The position numbers and the translations under genes are program-made. Positions 54,215-64,000 of a stretch of 64,000 bases of DNA are shown here, one piece after another. Position 1 is the first letter of the stretch. The number at the start of each line of letters is the position of its first letter. The DNA is from Ignavibacteriota bacterium. GTDB taxonomy: Bacteria > Bacteroidota > Ignavibacteria > Kapaibacteriales > UBA2268. The notes under the pieces were generated by a model that saw only the letters and a program-made list of their open reading frames with translations, ran no database searches and had not been told where the DNA came from. Location of the stretch: positions 186,001 through 250,000 of the forward strand of contig JAHBUQ010000001.1 in the NCBI GenBank assembly GCA_019637995.1, in the 5' to 3' direction.

Positions 54215-57200
54215 AGATTATACCTACATATTTTAATTTATTTATCTATTTTCGTGCCGCTTAGTGCACAGACATTTGATATTTTTGATATTGATGCTTC
54301 AGAATTCCCTATTATGAAAGCCAAATTTCTTGCATTCGATGAACATGGAAATCAAATCACAAATGTCACAACTGATGATATCAGCATCATTGAGGAGGGG
54401 AATGTCCGAAGAATAATCTCCCTGACTTGTAATTCAAATATTACTTTAGAGCCTGTTTCAACAGTTTTGGTTATGGATGCGTCGGGTTCGATGGCAAGAA
54501 GAAATCTCTTCCTTGCTCAATCTGCTGCAAGAGCCTGGATAAATGCAATGCCTGACGGTGACTCTGAATGTGCTATTACTGCCTTTGACCTTGAAAATTA
54601 CTTAATTCAGGACTTTACAAATATAAAAGAAATTCTCTTAGATAAAGTGAATGATTTGTTTGCACAAGGTGGAACAAGTTACAATGCAGCTTTTATAGAT
54701 GAACTTTATGGAGGATTGATTGTTTCGCGTAATGCTCAATATAAAAAAGTTATTGTTATGATGACTGACGGCAGACCAACAACTGCAACTTTGGAGCATT
54801 TGATAATTGATGAAGCAATTCAGCAGGAAGCAATGATTTTTGTTGTCACATTAGGTATGCCATGTCCTCCTGTGCTTAGGCAAATTGCAAATGTAACAGG
54901 TGGTCAATGGTTCGAAAATGTAAGTACAGCCCAAAGTGCATCAGAAACTTATAATCAAATTTTGAAAATTGTTTCGGGTGCTGAAGCATGCGAAATAGTT
55001 TGGGAAAGTGATGTCACTTGCTTTGGTGGGGAAAGATTGGCTGAAATCAATTTCTACCCTACTTTAATGAACAAGTATTTCAATTATAATATGCCACTTA
55101 ACTCGGTGACAGGTATCAATATTTCACCGGAATCAGTATTTTTTAAAAATGTAATGCCAGGTACAGCGAGAGATACAACGATTTTTATCACAGCAAATAA
55201 CGGCGATTTGAATGTCTCGGAAATAAAGTTTGACCATCCCGCATTCGAAGTATTTCCAAGGTCTTTCAAAATTAATAAAGGGCAAACGCAACCGGTAAAA
55301 ATTACTTATACAGCACAGCCCGGTGGAGAATATACTTGGACAAGAATGGAAATGTATAATAATTTGTGCCCTGCACAAATATTTGCAAGTGGAGGATTTG
55401 CAGGAAAGAGACCTGAGAAAAAGACTTTGAAGCTCACACATCCTAACGGTAATGAGCTTTTTGTAGCCGGAAATGATACTGTGGTCACATGGGAGGGAAT
55501 TCCTGAAACTGATGACGTCAGACTCGAATACAGCTATGATAATGGCAATAACTGGAATCTTGTATCGGAAAGAACAAACGGTGGTACTTTTAATTGGAAT
55601 CGAATCCCTCGAACACCAAGTAAAGAATGTCTGATGAAGGTATCACAACTCAAGATGGATATTGGAAATAATGCCGAATGGGCAAGAACTCTTGGGGGTG
55701 ACTTTTATTTCAATTTGGATGAACCTCATTCAGGAATAGCTCTCGATATTTATGGTAATATTTATGTTACTGGACAATTTACCGAAACAATTAATGTAGA
55801 AGGTAAAATATTGACTTCAGAAGGTAAAGAAGATATATTTATTGCAAAGTTTTCTCCGGATGGTGAGCTTGAATGGTTGACGAAATTAGGAGGACCGGAA
55901 TCTGATGTAGCTAATGAAATTGAGGTTGATTTCTTCGGAAATTCTTATGTAGTCGGTAAATTCTCTCAATCACTTTTTTATGATTCCCGTGTACTGCTAA
56001 GCAGAGGTGGAACTGATGCTTTCATTGCGAAAATCCTGCCCGACGGCTCTTTTGAATGGGTGAAAAATGTCGGTGGTCCCGGTGATGATGCTGCAAATGA
56101 CATTGTAATAGATAATTTAGGCAATGTTATTATTACAGGTGCTTATAGTGAAGGAGCTTATTTTGGAAGTTTTGAAATATTTAGTAGCGGTAGTACGGAT
56201 ATATTCCTGACAAAATTCTCACCTGAAGGTAATTGTTTATGGGTAAAAAAATTTGGAGGAGAGTATCAGGATGAAGGGCTTTCTTTGGCTGTTGACCTTG
56301 GAAATAAAATTTATTTGACGGGAAGATTCAGCAGGTCAGCAAGATTCGAAAACGTTAATCTTGTTACACCCGGAAAAGATACTGAATTTACTGATTATGA
56401 CGTATTTATCTGCAAGTTTTTTCAAAATGGAACAATGGAATGGGTAACTCAGGCGGGCGGGGAAAGAGATGATACCGGATTTGGAATTGGTGTTGATTCA
56501 AGAGGCGATGTTTTTATTGCCGGAAGTTATATGAAAGAAGCTAATTTCGGCGGGTTTACTTTGCAAGCAAATTCAGCCAGTGAAAATGAAACAAGTGATA
56601 TTTTTATAGCTAAACTCAATACTAATGGCAGATTTGACTGGGTGCGAACCGCCGGTGGAAATAGTAACGATGCAGCTTATGACTTAGCAGTTGATTCTGA
56701 TGGTAACGCAATAATTACAGGAGCATTTACAAATAGGGCTACATTTGATAATAATGAAGTAATCAGTAAAGGATTTCTTGATGTATTTGTTGCAAAGTAT
56801 ACTTCACAAGGTTTGGTAGAATGGGTTAAAAGAGCAGGTGGTTCCTATGCTGATTATGGCTTTTCAATTGCACTTGATGCATGGGGGAATTCATATATAG
56901 GTGGAAACTATACAAATGCGGGAGATTTTGGTAGTACTATTTTGAGGACAAGACTTGGCTTACTGGATTTCTACATCTGGGGAGCAGGTGGTGGTAATGA
57001 TGCATTACAGGAGGATGTTTCCGATTTGCTCTGGACAATCGCTGCTCCTGAAGCGAGAGCTATAGATGTTGATATGGGACAGGTTTATCTTGGAAATTCC
57101 AAAGACTCAGTCGTAGTCGGCTTCATAAAAAATGTTGGCAATTTTGATTTTAGAATAGATTCTATATTTTTCCAAGGACCTGAAAAAGATGCTTTTACGA

Positions 57201-59590
57201 TTGTAAGCCGAAACAGCAATATATTAATCAAAACTGATAGTGCTGATGAAACAGAGTTTTATTTCAATCCTGTGAAAGCAGGTAAAAATAATTCTGATAT
57301 TATAATTCATACTCAATCAGATACAATCAGAAGAAAGATTACAGGTGAAGGTTTATTACCTGATTTAATGCTAATACATAGAAATATTGACTTTGGAAAA
57401 GTATTGGTAGGAGAAAATAAGGATACTTTAAGAACTGCTATGATTGCAAACAATAGCAAAAATCCGATTGAAATAACTGAGACTCGTCACAACAAACCTA
57501 ATGATGTAGATTTTAAGACTATCGAAGGAGGAGGAAATCAAGTTTTAATGCCGGGTGATACTCTATTTATGGATTTGAGATTTGAGCCGTCGGAAAAAGG
57601 AAGGACAAGCGGCTCGCTCGAATTTCATCATAAAGGTGTTGGTAGTCCCGTAGTTGTAATACTTGGTGGTGAAGGCATTAATCCTAACCCTTCAATATTA
57701 GTTTCTGATAATTTTTTCCCGGAACTGTTTTGCCAGAGTGAGCATAAAGCACAGTTAAGAATTTCCAATCGCGGAGGTGCAATTCTAAATGTTGAATCAA
57801 TACACTTTGAGGGAGTTAACAGTTCTGATTTTGAGATTCTTTCAGAACTACCGTTGTCTGTGAATCCCGACAGAACCTCAGCAGTAGATGTTCAGTATTC
57901 ATCTGATTTACCGGGAATAAAGACTGCCGAAATTGTTATAAAAAGCAATTCCAATCCTGATTCTATTGCAAGAGTTCCTATTTCAGTCATTATGAATGGT
58001 GCAAAAGCTATATCTGAAAGTGGCAATATAGATTTTGGGATTTTAGATTTAAATGAAAATGCTACAAAAATCCTGACTATCAAAAATGCTGGCAATAAAG
58101 CGGCAAATTTTTTCATTAATTCAATATCACCCTTTTATTTAACCTCCGAAACTGTATTCCTACTTCCAAATCAGTCTGCTGAAATCGAGGTTAAATTCGA
58201 TGGAATTAATGAATCTGCGAGTCTATCCGGGAAGATTACAATACTTGATGAAGTTTGTAATTTTGAAACTGCAGTTGATATTAGAGCCATAGTTAATAAG
58301 AAAGAAAAGCCAATAATTTCTGTTCTTTCACAAAATTTTGAAGTACTGAATTGTGAATCATCAATTAACAGAAATTTTACTATTTCAAATCAAGGCAGAG
58401 AAACACTGAATATTGAATCAATTGATATATTAAATGATATTGACTCGGAATTTGTGATTACTCCGCTCCAAAATAACTCTATTCCTCAGGGTGAGTCTGC
58501 CGAATTTGAGCTGTCATTTATACCAAAATCTGCAGGTGATAAGTCTTGTCAATTATTTATTAAGAGCAATTCTGAAATTGATTCCGAACTTTCAATTCCT
58601 GTTGAAGCAAGTTATCATCCCGTATCTTTTGAAATATCTGAGAATACTTTAGATGTTGGGCGAATTATTCAAAGTCAGACTGCTGAGTTTAAAGTGAATT
58701 TAACTAACAGCGGATTTACAACAAATACTTTTACAATTATTAATAATAATGATATTGAATTCACTGAAAATCGAATTTCACTTAATTCAGGTGAAACTCG
58801 AGCAATATCAGGAAATATTAAAACAGACGACCTGTCAGGAATTAATATTTTCACTTTCCAAATTGTGGATTCTATTTGCAAATTAATGTCTGAAGTCAGG
58901 ATTTCAGCATCAATTTACCCTGCTGCGGCTATCAATTTGAAAGTATTATCTTCTGAGGGCTTTGCCGGTGATGTGATTGAAATTCCCGTGATTGCAACTG
59001 AAGCATCGGATTTAACCGGATTTGTAATTAATTCGTTTGATTTTCATTTGAAATTCAATCCTACAATTCTTCTCCCTGTTAACACTAACGATTATGAAAT
59101 AATTGACGGGATTGGCTCACTTACTCTTAAAGATGTACCTTATAATGGGGAAGGTGAACTTTTAAGAATTCCATTCAAAGTAGGACTTGGTGATGCTGAA
59201 ATCAGCAATTTAATTATCAGCAATCCAAATGTAAATGGTGATGATGTCGCTGTCATGCCGGAAAGTGGCATATTTACTTCGCTTGGAATATGCTTCGAGG
59301 GAGGTGCCAGGCTGATTAATCCAAATGGACAGGGCGGTATAATGAAAATAAATCCAAATCCTGCACATAGCGAGATGATTTCTATATCAGTAAACATTAT
59401 TGAAAATGGTATTCATAGTGTTTCAATTTATAATTCTAACGGATATTTGAAAGAAGATTTTTTGTTGAAAAGTGAAAAAGGATCAAGACAGTTATTTATA
59501 AACTCAAATGATTTGGAATCAGGAGTTTACTTCATTCAATATACTTCACCAACAATTAATGAAGTAAAGAAACTGGTTATTATAAAATAG
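54212..59590 (+). CDS. Giant VWA / beta-propeller / choice-of-anchor protein with T9SS sorting domain
   Basis: The ATG at 54212 opens a signal peptide (MRLYLHILIYLSIFVPLSAQ); the TTG at 54110 only extends it. About 1,792 residues. Order: a VWA domain with a complete MIDAS (VLVMDASGSMA, TDGRPTT); a link with a sorting-domain-like KLTHPNGNEL strand; seven or eight SBBP-type propeller repeats (IFIAKFSPDGELEWL, AFIAKILPDGSFEWV and so on, each with GN-x-x-x-x-G); about six choice-of-anchor-D/Ig modules (IDFGKVLVGENKDTL, IDFGILDLNENATKI); a cohesin-like strand set (FAGDVIEIPVIATEASDL); a type A sorting domain (INPNPAHSEM). Possibly a surface binding protein. It has its own upstream inverted repeat. 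Confidence 0.87.
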   Translation: MRLYLHILIYLSIFVPLSAQTFDIFDIDASEFPIMKAKFLAFDEHGNQITNVTTDDISIIEEGNVRRIISLTCNSNITLEPVSTVLVMDASGSMARRNLFLAQSAARAWINAMPDGDSECAITAFDLENYLIQDFTNIKEILLDKVNDLFAQGGTSYNAAFIDELYGGLIVSRNAQYKKVIVMMTDGRPTTATLEHLIIDEAIQQEAMIFVVTLGMPCPPVLRQIANVTGGQWFENVSTAQSASETYNQILKIVSGAEACEIVWESDVTCFGGERLAEINFYPTLMNKYFNYNMPLNSVTGINISPESVFFKNVMPGTARDTTIFITANNGDLNVSEIKFDHPAFEVFPRSFKINKGQTQPVKITYTAQPGGEYTWTRMEMYNNLCPAQIFASGGFAGKRPEKKTLKLTHPNGNELFVAGNDTVVTWEGIPETDDVRLEYSYDNGNNWNLVSERTNGGTFNWNRIPRTPSKECLMKVSQLKMDIGNNAEWARTLGGDFYFNLDEPHSGIALDIYGNIYVTGQFTETINVEGKILTSEGKEDIFIAKFSPDGELEWLTKLGGPESDVANEIEVDFFGNSYVVGKFSQSLFYDSRVLLSRGGTDAFIAKILPDGSFEWVKNVGGPGDDAANDIVIDNLGNVIITGAYSEGAYFGSFEIFSSGSTDIFLTKFSPEGNCLWVKKFGGEYQDEGLSLAVDLGNKIYLTGRFSRSARFENVNLVTPGKDTEFTDYDVFICKFFQNGTMEWVTQAGGERDDTGFGIGVDSRGDVFIAGSYMKEANFGGFTLQANSASENETSDIFIAKLNTNGRFDWVRTAGGNSNDAAYDLAVDSDGNAIITGAFTNRATFDNNEVISKGFLDVFVAKYTSQGLVEWVKRAGGSYADYGFSIALDAWGNSYIGGNYTNAGDFGSTILRTRLGLLDFYIWGAGGGNDALQEDVSDLLWTIAAPEARAIDVDMGQVYLGNSKDSVVVGFIKNVGNFDFRIDSIFFQGPEKDAFTIVSRNSNILIKTDSADETEFYFNPVKAGKNNSDIIIHTQSDTIRRKITGEGLLPDLMLIHRNIDFGKVLVGENKDTLRTAMIANNSKNPIEITETRHNKPNDVDFKTIEGGGNQVLMPGDTLFMDLRFEPSEKGRTSGSLEFHHKGVGSPVVVILGGEGINPNPSILVSDNFFPELFCQSEHKAQLRISNRGGAILNVESIHFEGVNSSDFEILSELPLSVNPDRTSAVDVQYSSDLPGIKTAEIVIKSNSNPDSIARVPISVIMNGAKAISESGNIDFGILDLNENATKILTIKNAGNKAANFFINSISPFYLTSETVFLLPNQSAEIEVKFDGINESASLSGKITILDEVCNFETAVDIRAIVNKKEKPIISVLSQNFEVLNCESSINRNFTISNQGRETLNIESIDILNDIDSEFVITPLQNNSIPQGESAEFELSFIPKSAGDKSCQLFIKSNSEIDSELSIPVEASYHPVSFEISENTLDVGRIIQSQTAEFKVNLTNSGFTTNTFTIINNNDIEFTENRISLNSGETRAISGNIKTDDLSGINIFTFQIVDSICKLMSEVRISASIYPAAAINLKVLSSEGFAGDVIEIPVIATEASDLTGFVINSFDFHLKFNPTILLPVNTNDYEIIDGIGSLTLKDVPYNGEGELLRIPFKVGLGDAEISNLIISNPNVNGDDVAVMPESGIFTSLGICFEGGARLINPNGQGGIMKINPNPAHSEMISISVNIIENGIHSVSIYNSNGYLKEDFLLKSEKGSRQLFINSNDLESGVYFIQYTSPTINEVKKLVIIK

Positions 59591-59650
59591 AAATATTGCA
59601 ATATTATTTTAATGAAACTGTTAAATCATTTTTCAAATGTATGATTTAAT

Positions 59651-60142
59651 ATGAAAGCTAATTCTGCAATAACAATATATACCGATGGCTCATGCCTTGG
59701 CAATCCGGGAAGAGGCGGTTATGCTGCCGTACTGATGAGCGGCACCAGAAGAAAAGAAATATCCCAAGGATTCAGACATACGACCAACAACCGTATGGAA
59801 CTGATGGCAGTAATCGAAGCACTTAAAGCCGTTAACAAAAATAAACGCTATGATATAACTATTTATACCGACTCTCGTCTTATCGTTGATGCAATCAATA
59901 AATTCTGGCTTAAATCATGGATTCAAAAAGGTTGGAAGAAAAGTAACAAGCAGCCGGTTTTGAACAGTGATTTATGGAAACAGCTTGCTGAAGAAATCAG
60001 CCATCATAACGTGAAATTTCAATGGGTCGAAGCTCATGTTGGAATTAAAGAGAATGAAAGATGTGATGAGTTAGGAAAATTGGCTGCACAAAGTGATGAT
60101 TTATTAAACGATGATGCATATTTATTAGGAAGTGACACATAA
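59651..60142 (+). CDS. rnhA: Ribonuclease HI
   Basis: Degrades the RNA strand of RNA-DNA hybrids. The 163 residues are normal. The catalytic acids are visible in IYTDGSCLGNPGRGG (Asp), NNRMELMAVIEAL (Glu), TIYTDSRLIVDAI (Asp) and ENERCDELGKLA (Asp), with the helper His in WVEAHVGIKEN. The next gene begins 3 bases after its stop. Confidence 0.96.
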   Translation: MKANSAITIYTDGSCLGNPGRGGYAAVLMSGTRRKEISQGFRHTTNNRMELMAVIEALKAVNKNKRYDITIYTDSRLIVDAINKFWLKSWIQKGWKKSNKQPVLNSDLWKQLAEEISHHNVKFQWVEAHVGIKENERCDELGKLAAQSDDLLNDDAYLLGSDT

Positions 60143-60145
60143 ATT

Positions 60146-61006
60146 ATGAATTTCTCAAGACGTGAAATATTGAAAATGTTTGGTACAGCAGCATTGCTTC
60201 TAACACCTGCTCACACATTACTTTTTGGGCAGAACAGTGGTAACCCGGCTTATTTTAAAATTATATCAAAAATCCGCAATAACGGATGGCAACAACTTAA
60301 ATTGAATCAACTAATCACAAATATTGCAATGGAATTCATTGATGTTCCTTATGTTGGTGGTACTCTTGATGCAAATTCCGTTGAAACCTGCTCAGTATTT
60401 TTGGATAAATTAGACTGCGTTACATATTTTGAAACAGTTTTGGGAATTGCCAAATGCATTAAATCAAAAAAATATGATTTTGATGATTTAGTTGAGCAGG
60501 TTAAACAAACAAGATACAGAAATGGTATCGTTGATGGTTATTCTTCAAGATTACACTATACAGCCGACTGGATTTATGAGAATACGAAAAATAATATAAC
60601 AAAGGACATTACCAAAAATATTGGTGGTGAAATTATTAAGTTCGATACTTTCTTTATGAGTAAGAATTTTGATAAATATAATGCTTTGAAAGACAATCCA
60701 GAGCTTGTAAGAGTTATAAAACAGCAGGAAGAAGCAATTAATAGCCGTGAGTATTATTATATTCCTAAAAATAAACTAAGTAGAAAAATATCCGGTATCG
60801 AATCCGGCGATATAATTGCAATAACCACATCAATTCCCGGATTGGATTATGCTCATATAGGATTTGCCTTCAAAAATGATAAGGAAGAAATTCAACTATT
60901 GCACGCTTCATCAAAAAAGAAAAAAGTAGTATTGGATATTTACCTATCAGAATATCTTAAAGGAATTAAAAATAACACAGGTATAACTGTTCTGCGATCT
61001 GTTTAA
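60146..61006 (+). CDS. DUF1460 peptidoglycan-hydrolase-like protein
   Basis: A 286-residue exported protein with a signal that looks Tat-like (SRREILKMFGTAALLLTPAH) and no lipobox. The DUF1460 domain (NlpC/P60-like) is marked by LDKLDCVTYFETVLGIA, with the nucleophile Cys in DCV, then GYSSRLHYTADWIYEN and the His of YAHIGFAFKND, and LLHASSKKKKVVLD near the end. Family members are muropeptide or peptidoglycan hydrolases; the bond cut here is inferred. It is translationally linked to rnhA (3-base gap), an odd partner. Confidence 0.88.
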   Translation: MNFSRREILKMFGTAALLLTPAHTLLFGQNSGNPAYFKIISKIRNNGWQQLKLNQLITNIAMEFIDVPYVGGTLDANSVETCSVFLDKLDCVTYFETVLGIAKCIKSKKYDFDDLVEQVKQTRYRNGIVDGYSSRLHYTADWIYENTKNNITKDITKNIGGEIIKFDTFFMSKNFDKYNALKDNPELVRVIKQQEEAINSREYYYIPKNKLSRKISGIESGDIIAITTSIPGLDYAHIGFAFKNDKEEIQLLHASSKKKKVVLDIYLSEYLKGIKNNTGITVLRSV

Positions 61007-61125
61007 GGACAATGAATATAATTTATTGATAATTATTAATGCATTCATTAGACTATTTATTATTATATTTGTATTCTGAATCATTAACAAAAAATGGAAA
61101 TAATATTTATATTATCAATGTTAAG

Positions 61126-63198
61126 ATGAAATTAGTTAATTTCTTAATGATTTTTGTAGTTTTTTCTACCTGGCATATCAAGTCCGAAACGGATGATAAG
61201 CTGGATTCGCTTGTTAGATATTACCAAGTTTCAAATATTGATTCATTAAAAGTAGATGGATTAGTTGATATTATTGATTATTTATCTAAAACAAACCCCT
61301 CAAAAGCTGCTGAATTTATAGATACTTTAGATGATTTAACAATAAAACTTAATGACAATAACCATAGAATAAATTTCTATATTCAAAAATCAATATTTTT
61401 TGCAAAAACATCTAAGTTGCAGGAGTCAAATGAAATTCTGTTAAGAGCAATAAATATATTTGATGATTTAACCAAGCCGTTTTTCAAAGCAAATGTTTAT
61501 ATGAATCTCGGTATAAATTTTCTGAGACTGGGAGATTATACATCATCAATCAATTATTTGAACAAATCAATTGATATTTGCAAGGAAAATGATTTAACTG
61601 CTCTTTTAGGTTCAAATTATATAACTTTGGGTATAATCAATCACGAAGCAGGAAATTTAAGCCGTTCAAAACAATACTATTTTGACGCAGAAAAAATATT
61701 TATTGAGCTTAAGCAGGAAGAAAGACTTTCAATGGTTTACAACAATCTTGCAAATGTTTATAAATCATTGGATTCATTAGATTTAGCAATAGAATATCTT
61801 GATAAATCAATTAGCATTTACGAAAAGTTGAAAATTGTAACAAGACTAAGTACAGCGTATCACAATAAAGGCGTTTATTTAGCAGGTATGAAAAATTATG
61901 GCGAAGCGATAGAAAGCCTCAATAAGTCAATTGAAATAAAAAAAATAGCAAACGACCAAATTGGAATGGGTGTTTCACTCCTTGGAATATCACAAGTTTA
62001 TGATTTACTTGAAAATTACGACTACTCCATAAAATATTTAAATGAAGCTTTAGAAATATTTAAGGCTAATGATACGAAAAAGCATTTATTAGATGCCTAT
62101 CAGGTTTTACACAATTTATATGCTGCAAAAGGTGATTATAAGAGTTCTTATGAAAGTTTGTCCATTTACCATAATCTTAAGGATAGCATTTTCAACGAAA
62201 ATAATCAAAGAATGATTAACGAGCTAAATGCTAATTATGATTTATCATCGAAAGAAATTGAGAATCAAAACCTTAGAATTCAGTCAGATCGTCAGCAATA
62301 CTACATTATTATAGCTATATTAATAGTAGTGCTGATTGGATCATTAGCTGTGCTTTATTTTATAAAGAACAGAACGATGAAAAAAATCAATAAATTATTA
62401 GAAGATAACAAAAACAAGATAGAAAGTCAGAATGCAAAGCTGGAAATTTTGAATAATGAATTAACTACAGCTAATTATCATTTAAAAGAATTAAATGACA
62501 CAAAAGATAAGTACTTTTCGATAATATCGCATGACCTGAAAGGACCAATATCTTCGCAAAATAATTTGATTGAAATGCTTCTTAACCGTGAGGAAGATTT
62601 AACGGTTGAGGAAAAGAAAGAGTATCTTGATTTGGTTTTCGAATCCGCCCAGAATACATATAAATTGTTGGAGAATCTTCTCATTTGGGGTAATTTACAA
62701 ATGAAAAGAAATACAGCACATTTTACTAATTTGAATTTACTTAATCTTGTTCAAAATGTATTAGATAATCTCACTTTGCAGATTACTATGAAGAATATTA
62801 AATTGAAGATTAGTATTCCTGAAACTGTTTTTATGGTTGCCGATGTTAGTATGATTGCTACAATCTTGAGAAACTTAACTAATAATTCAGTTAAGTTTAC
62901 TAATCAGGGAGGTCTGATTGAAATTAGTTACTCGCATTCCGATGGAAATCATTTGATAGTGATTAAAGATTCAGGTATTGGTATGAATAATGATATAATC
63001 GAAAAATTATTTAGAATTGATGCTGAAATATCAAGACCCGGAACAAATAACGAAAAGGGTACAGGCTTGGGACTTATTATATGTAAAGAATTTGTTGAAA
63101 TTCACAATGGTAAAATTTGGGCTGAAAGTACTCCGGCAGTGGGTACCAAGTTTTTTGTCACGATTCCGGATTGCTTAACTCCTGAATTTGAAGCTTAA
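61126..63198 (+). CDS. TPR-containing sensor histidine kinase
   Basis: The ATG at 61126 opens a signal-like segment (MKLVNFLMIFVVFSTWHI); the earlier ATG at 61039 only lengthens it. About 690 residues. A periplasmic part has about eight TPRs (ANVYMNLGINFLRLGDYTSS, YNNLANVYKSLDSLDLA, AYHNKGVYLAGMKNYGEA), then one membrane helix (YYIIIAILIVVLIGSLAVLY), a coiled coil, HisKA with the H-box at about His469 (IISHDLKGPISS), and HATPase with N, G1 (DSGIGMNNDI) and G2 (GTGLGLIICKE). This is the typical Bacteroidota TPR sensor kinase. No response regulator nearby. Confidence 0.93.
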   Translation: MKLVNFLMIFVVFSTWHIKSETDDKLDSLVRYYQVSNIDSLKVDGLVDIIDYLSKTNPSKAAEFIDTLDDLTIKLNDNNHRINFYIQKSIFFAKTSKLQESNEILLRAINIFDDLTKPFFKANVYMNLGINFLRLGDYTSSINYLNKSIDICKENDLTALLGSNYITLGIINHEAGNLSRSKQYYFDAEKIFIELKQEERLSMVYNNLANVYKSLDSLDLAIEYLDKSISIYEKLKIVTRLSTAYHNKGVYLAGMKNYGEAIESLNKSIEIKKIANDQIGMGVSLLGISQVYDLLENYDYSIKYLNEALEIFKANDTKKHLLDAYQVLHNLYAAKGDYKSSYESLSIYHNLKDSIFNENNQRMINELNANYDLSSKEIENQNLRIQSDRQQYYIIIAILIVVLIGSLAVLYFIKNRTMKKINKLLEDNKNKIESQNAKLEILNNELTTANYHLKELNDTKDKYFSIISHDLKGPISSQNNLIEMLLNREEDLTVEEKKEYLDLVFESAQNTYKLLENLLIWGNLQMKRNTAHFTNLNLLNLVQNVLDNLTLQITMKNIKLKISIPETVFMVADVSMIATILRNLTNNSVKFTNQGGLIEISYSHSDGNHLIVIKDSGIGMNNDIIEKLFRIDAEISRPGTNNEKGTGLGLIICKEFVEIHNGKIWAESTPAVGTKFFVTIPDCLTPEFEA

Positions 63199-63212
63199 TT
63201 TGTTTGCTGGTA

Positions 63213-64000
63213 ATGAATAAGCAATTCTCAAAATATGAACTACTTACGATAATAATCATACTTCCGGTAATTATGACCGTAATTACACATTTTGGTTATA
63301 TATCAGGTTATACTGAAGGAGTTTTCAGTAAGGATACTTTCATAAGCCAGTATGACAAGGGAATTTATAAATACAGAATTCTTAGTAGTAGTTTAATACT
63401 TGAAACTGATAAGATTTTAACAAATTATACAAATCTGAATTCTATGGATAATATGCTTACCCGCATAGTAAAATTCATGGATGATAGCGGAGAACTCAGC
63501 TTTTACTTTTCATACTTTGCTGTCAATACAGTATTTTCTATTCTCTCGGCTCTTTTTTTCTATCTTATTTTATTTAATTTATTTGATAGAAAGATTTCCT
63601 CAAAATTATATTTATTACTTATTTCGTATATTTTGATACTGCCGATATTTCATTACGTATTAGTTCCGTATGACTATAGCGCCTATTTTTTCAATAATTT
63701 GATAATATATTTATTTCTAATAAATGAAAAAAGTACAAAAACGTATTTGACTATTTTGATAATGTTTTCAATATTGATTGCTACATTGAACCGCGAGACT
63801 TCCGCTTTGGTGATATCATTTATGATTGCATATTATTTTTACAGAAGCGAGAAACTATCTTTAATTTTTCAAAAAATATTATTACCATCACTAGCATTTA
63901 TTGCTACATATTTTGGACTGAGATTTTTCTTGGGTTTTGAAAGTGGTATCTTTCAAAATTTCAGATTAATTGAAAATTTTATCTCCCCATTGAATTTATT
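63213..64000 (+). CDS. Polytopic membrane protein, glycosyltransferase-like (3' end outside window)
   Basis: An ATG at 63213, 14 bases after the kinase stop, opens a frame without stop to the window end (~262 codons visible). It shows repeated hydrophobic segments: YELLTIIIILPVIMTVITHF, YFAVNTVFSILSALFFYLIL, LLLISYILILPIFHYVLV and LTILIMFSILIATL, the last followed by NRETSALVISF. The short soluble loops and the NRETS-like turn are common in oligosaccharide-linked or polymerase-like membrane enzymes of this group, but the call is a guess. Confidence 0.75.
   Translation, partial: MNKQFSKYELLTIIIILPVIMTVITHFGYISGYTEGVFSKDTFISQYDKGIYKYRILSSSLILETDKILTNYTNLNSMDNMLTRIVKFMDDSGELSFYFSYFAVNTVFSILSALFFYLILFNLFDRKISSKLYLLLISYILILPIFHYVLVPYDYSAYFFNNLIIYLFLINEKSTKTYLTILIMFSILIATLNRETSALVISFMIAYYFYRSEKLSLIFQKILLPSLAFIATYFGLRFFLGFESGIFQNFRLIENFISPLNL

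Overview
The window is AT-rich and carries about 50 protein genes and two tRNA-Ser genes. The gene content points to an environmental bacterium of the Bacteroidota/Chlorobiota group, of an Ignavibacteria/Kapabacteria-like type. The signs are many secreted proteins ending in a type A type-IX-secretion (T9SS) sorting domain, a bacillithiol gene (bshC), a suf operon headed by an Rrf2 regulator, and GGAG-type ribosome sites only in front of some genes. The lineage call is an inference from protein style; no marker gene was compared.

Layout. 1-6.4 kb: the 3' part of a multi-PAS histidine kinase, a ComEA-like protein, gcvT, a glutamine amidotransferase and mraY. 6.8-10.2 kb: a giant fibronectin-type T9SS cargo (minus) and a PaaY-type hexapeptide protein. 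10.4-17.8 kb: rrf2-sufB-sufC-sufD-sufS-sufU-sufT plus a PaaE-like flavo/iron-sulfur reductase, an iron-sulfur assembly operon with an imperfect operator-like dyad in front and a two-copy palindromic repeat inserted between sufB and sufC. 17.8-20.6 kb: small AT-rich lipoprotein genes and the remains of a toxin-antitoxin pair. 20.7-24.6 kb: two tRNA-Ser genes in opposite orientation flanking a VCBS/PQQ-like T9SS cargo, a lipoprotein and an L,D-transpeptidase.

24.6-35.3 kb is the accessory part: seven minus-strand secreted-protein genes (YCF48-like, Cys-rich, C25 peptidase, lipoproteins and others) separated by long non-coding stretches built from a repeat family. The pieces are a ~500-bp leader (three copies) with a variable 11-bp tandem repeat, a terminator-like hairpin, and truncated orphan T9SS sorting domains (four copies) that carry short palindromes in frame. 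Two copies are joined leader-hairpin-sorting domain, while two others are complementary halves broken at the hairpin. This region is the best candidate for something undescribed.

35.4-45.9 kb: a fused formiminotransferase-cyclodeaminase, purE, an RlmI-like methyltransferase, then a TetR-ABC-HlyD-TolC export operon with non-canonical ABC motifs, and bshC. 45.9-59.6 kb: an M1 aminopeptidase, an Ig-repeat protein, speA and a ~1,800-residue VWA/beta-propeller/choice-of-anchor protein, three of the four being T9SS cargo. 59.6-64 kb: rnhA, a DUF1460 hydrolase, a TPR histidine kinase and the 5' part of a polytopic membrane protein that runs off the window.
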